Source of the DNA: Candidatus Zixiibacteriota bacterium
GTDB taxonomy: Bacteria; Zixibacteria; MSB-5A5; GN15; PGXB01
NCBI GenBank assembly: GCA_900498245.1
Contig: LS998015.1
Coordinates: forward strand, 565,078-572,476
Length of the DNA: 7,399 nt
Reading direction: 5' to 3'
Shown here: piece after piece, positions 5,446-7,399 of the stretch
How the letters are laid out: each line of letters opens with the position of its first letter
Numbering within the stretch: position 1 is the first letter of the stretch
Program-made: the position numbers and the translations under genes
The notes under the pieces: generated by a model
What the model saw: only the letters and a program-made list of their open reading frames with translations
Told to the model about the DNA's origin: nothing
Database searches by the model: none

Positions 5446-5499
5446 GATGTCGGGTTTCTTATCCGGCGGAGCCGGATTCGAGACCCGACCTACAAGAAG
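5446..5499 (+). repeat. Hairpin module 2: modular repeat, copy 2
   Basis: 51/54 identical to 3789-3842. The two-tier hairpin spans 5449-5489: a 10-bp outer stem with one G-U pair, a 2x2 internal loop, a 7-bp inner stem (ATCCGGC/GCCGGAT) and a tip GGA. The tail CTACAAGAAG follows. This copy pairs better than copy 1, which has an extra mismatch in the outer stem. Confidence 0.82.
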
Positions 5500-5501
5500 A
5501 C

Positions 5502-5540
5502 GGCGGAACCTCAAGACTTCGTCTGGGGTTCCGCCCTACA
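5502..5540 (+). repeat. Hairpin module 3 of the intergenic array
   Basis: GGCGGAACC (5502-5510) pairs exactly with GGTTCCGCC (5527-5535). Inside it AGAC (5514-5517) pairs with GTCT (5521-5524), again a two-tier design. The tail CTACA follows. The corresponding module after copy 1 (3845-3876) is decayed. Confidence 0.75.
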
Positions 5541-5561
5541 AACAATGTGCAAGGGGAAGAA

Positions 5562-5583
5562 CGGCAGACGGGGACGTCTGCCG
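5562..5583 (+). repeat. Hairpin module 4 of the intergenic array
   Basis: CGGCAGAC (5562-5569) and GTCTGCCG (5576-5583) are exact complements with a six-base loop. The tail is GGCAC rather than CTAC, so it may belong to a related but distinct module type. Confidence 0.65.
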
Positions 5584-5603
5584 GGCACGGGATACAAATA
5601 AGA

Positions 5604-5624
5604 GGGGCGTATACAATACGCCCC
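5604..5624 (-). terminator. Hairpin module 5, likely terminator of the peptidase gene
   Basis: GGGGCGTAT (5604-5612) and ATACGCCCC (5616-5624) form a perfect 9-bp stem with a three-base loop. On the minus strand it comes 25 bases after the peptidase stop and is followed by the T-rich TCTTATTTGTAT, fitting an intrinsic terminator. It also continues the run of hairpin modules, so it may be a repeat that serves as the gene's end. Confidence 0.6.
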
Positions 5625-5649
5625 CACGATGATGATAATTCGTACCCGG

Positions 5650-7399
5650 TTATTTCAGCATTTTCCAGAGATAGGTGTACTCTAAGGCATAGCGGCGGGC
5701 TTCCTGGTTGTTATCGACTCCGGCGCTGTGGCCGCCGGTCATTTCTTCGTAATAGTACACTTTATATCCCATCTTCTCCATCCTGGCCGCCATCTTGCGC
5801 GCATGGGCCGGGTGGACGCGGTCATCGGCGGTCGAGGTCTCCAAAAATACTTCGGGATAGTTCATACCGACTTTAAGATTCTGGTATGGTGAGTACTTTT
5901 CAATATAGGCGCGTTCCGCCGGTATATCGGGGTCGCCGTATTCGCCGATCCATGAGGCCCCGGCGCCGATTCTGGTATAGCGGATCATGTCGAGAAGGGG
6001 AACCTGGCAGACGACGGCGTGGAACAGGTCGGGGCGTTCGGTGAAAGCGACACCGACCAAGAGGCCGCCGTTACTTCCGCCCATGATGCCGAGATGACGG
6101 GGGGAAGTGATTTTTTTATTTATCAGGTCCTCGGCCACGGCGATGAAATCGTCGAAAACTTTCTGACGATTCTCTTTCAGCCCGGCCTTGTGCCAGCGGG
6201 GGCCGAATTCGGCGCCGCCCCGAATATTGGCCAGGACATATACGCCACCATTCATGAGCCAGATTTTCCCGACGGTTCTGGAATAGAATGGCGTTTCGGC
6301 GCTGCGGAACCCGCCATACCCGTAGAGGATGGTCGGATTGGAGCCGTCGAGTTTCAGATCCTTGCGGGAAATCATGAAGTACGGGATCGAGGTCCCGTCC
6401 TTACTTGTGGCGAAGAACTGCTCCACTTTCAAATCGGAGGCGTCGAAGGCGGCCGGAAGGGATTTAATTTCTTTCGGAGCCGATCGGGGATCATCGAGCA
6501 GGTATAATTTTGTCGGGGTGAGGAAATTCTCATAACTTATCATGAACGTATTATCGAAATCACTGGAGGAAACCAGACTGGTGGTGCCCATATCGGGAAG
6601 ATCGATGACGCCCTGAATCCATTTATCGGTTCCGCCGGTGCTATCAAGGGTAATGTACAGAACTTTGCCCCGGACATTTTCGAGAATAGAGACAATAACA
6701 TAATCTTTGGTGGTGCTGACGGAACTGATGGTGCTTTTCTCATCCGGTTTATAAATCAGTTCGATTTCCGATTTCAGGTCCGGTGACTGCAGGTCGGAAA
6801 TTTTCACCGCCACGAGCGAGCCTTCGGGGAAACCGAGCCAGTCGGAATTCAATTTCACCAGCAGGCGTTTTTTGAACGGCTGAAAATCGGAATCCTCGGG
6901 AAAGGGAAGTTCAATCCGGGTACCATTGGAATCAACCAGCCAATTCAACGATTCCCAGAAACTGACTCCCCGATGCAGGAAGAAGCAGTCCCCGTCGGGG
7001 CGGAAGGCGACATAGGCGTAAGCGCTGACATCGGAGTCCTGCCCTTCCATAACGGTTTTCGCTTCGGACAGGGGGGTTCCCCGTTTCCACATTTTCACGA
7101 TTCGGGGGTATCCGGATGAAGTCATCGAGCCGGGGCCGAAATCGGTACCGACCAGAAGAGTATTTTTATCATACCAGGAGACATTGCTCTTGGCTTCGGG
7201 AACGACAAAGCCGTCGGGAACGAAAGATTTGGTCTCATAATCGAATTCACGGTTGATAGCGGCGTCGGTACCGCCGATCGATAATTCGATCATGCCGCGG
7301 GTTCTTACCCCCGGAAGATTGCTGGAACCGTGATAGACATAATCTTTGCCGTCATCGGCGCTGAGTTTATCAATATCTATAACGGTTTCCCACTGCGGG
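5650..7399 (-). CDS. Prolyl oligopeptidase family (S9A) serine peptidase, N-terminus outside window
   Basis: Serine peptidase expected to cut short peptides, typically after proline. 582 residues are visible. The frame stays open through the Met at 7293 to the window edge, and the upstream residues (WETVIDIDKL...YVYHGSSNLPGVRTRG) are typical internal S9A sequence, so that Met is not the start. Family members are about 690-720 residues, so roughly 110-130 are missing, including any signal peptide. The first half is the beta-propeller lid. The second half is the alpha/beta-hydrolase domain. The nucleophile Ser lies in GGSNGG (codon 6073-6075), the acid Asp in DDRVHP (codons 5821-5826) and His in TGGHSAG (codon 5728-5730), so the triad is complete. 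ANIRGGAEFGPRWH and GAGASWIGEYGDPD are family hallmarks. A hairpin at 5604-5624 probably ends the transcript. True proline specificity cannot be proved from sequence. Confidence 0.93.
   Translation of the reverse strand, partial: PQWETVIDIDKLSADDGKDYVYHGSSNLPGVRTRGMIELSIGGTDAAINREFDYETKSFVPDGFVVPEAKSNVSWYDKNTLLVGTDFGPGSMTSSGYPRIVKMWKRGTPLSEAKTVMEGQDSDVSAYAYVAFRPDGDCFFLHRGVSFWESLNWLVDSNGTRIELPFPEDSDFQPFKKRLLVKLNSDWLGFPEGSLVAVKISDLQSPDLKSEIELIYKPDEKSTISSVSTTKDYVIVSILENVRGKVLYITLDSTGGTDKWIQGVIDLPDMGTTSLVSSSDFDNTFMISYENFLTPTKLYLLDDPRSAPKEIKSLPAAFDASDLKVEQFFATSKDGTSIPYFMISRKDLKLDGSNPTILYGYGGFRSAETPFYSRTVGKIWLMNGGVYVLANIRGGAEFGPRWHKAGLKENRQKVFDDFIAVAEDLINKKITSPRHLGIMGGSNGGLLVGVAFTERPDLFHAVVCQVPLLDMIRYTRIGAGASWIGEYGDPDIPAERAYIEKYSPYQNLKVGMNYPEVFLETSTADDRVHPAHARKMAARMEKMGYKVYYYEEMTGGHSAGVDNNQEARRYALEYTYLWKMLK

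Noticed and set aside
5408-5624. Hairpin array as a CRISPR array
   Set aside because: Units differ in sequence and length, spacers are not of constant size, and no cas gene is present.
5420-5632. Plus-strand open frames across the hairpin array
   Set aside because: They simply translate the hairpin repeats, have no ribosome site and yield Arg-rich low-complexity sequence.
6019-6507. Plus-strand frame of 162 codons opposite the peptidase
   Set aside because: It overlaps the catalytic serine region of a well-supported gene and is an antisense shadow.
7291-7293. ATG as the start of the peptidase
   Set aside because: The frame stays open to the window edge and the preceding codons encode conserved S9A propeller-side sequence, so the gene continues beyond 7399.

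Overview
The window looks like chromosome from a Gram-negative-type bacterium. Secreted proteins carry Sec- or Tat-like signals, and there is a two-component system with a periplasmic sensor loop. The genes are moderately GC-rich and are separated by AT-rich spacers that contain many hairpin repeats. The style of the hairpins, with GACCTAC or GCCCTAC tails, reminds me of uncultivated candidate phyla of the FCB/Zixibacteria kind. That is an impression from memory and cannot be settled from this window. No rRNA, tRNA, transposase, phage gene or CRISPR array was seen.

Layout. Bases 1-277 are a gene-free leader with one long-range inverted repeat. Bases 278-739 (+) encode a small cytoplasmic protein with two EF-hands, closed by a strong intrinsic terminator at 746-774. 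Bases 920-2916 (+) are a two-gene operon: an OmpR-type response regulator and a histidine kinase, overlapping by one base, whose sequences resemble the enterobacterial RstA/RstB pair. The spacer in front of the regulator holds a near-perfect match to the RstA-box consensus (825-838), which suggests autoregulation. A 10-bp perfect hairpin follows the operon. Bases 3128-3784 (+) encode a class I SAM-dependent methyltransferase, followed within a few bases by a modular hairpin repeat.

The rest of the genes read on the minus strand. Bases 4545-3922 encode an exported cysteine-rich protein with an RK-type twin-arginine-like signal. Bases 5253-4711 encode a small, AT-rich exported protein of unknown function. 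Bases 5408-5624 are a gene-free array of five hairpins, including a near copy of the repeat behind the methyltransferase. Bases 7399-5650 encode an S9A prolyl-oligopeptidase-family serine peptidase whose N-terminus lies outside the window.

How the genes work together. Only the regulator and kinase form a clear functional unit. The EF-hand gene is upstream on the same strand but separated by a terminator, so a link with RstAB is only suggested by position. The methyltransferase, the two exported proteins and the peptidase each look like separate transcription units. Several of the hairpins probably act as transcript ends. The most interesting items are the RstA-box-like site in front of the distant RstAB-like system, the modular hairpin repeats (two families), and the unassigned cysteine-rich exported protein.
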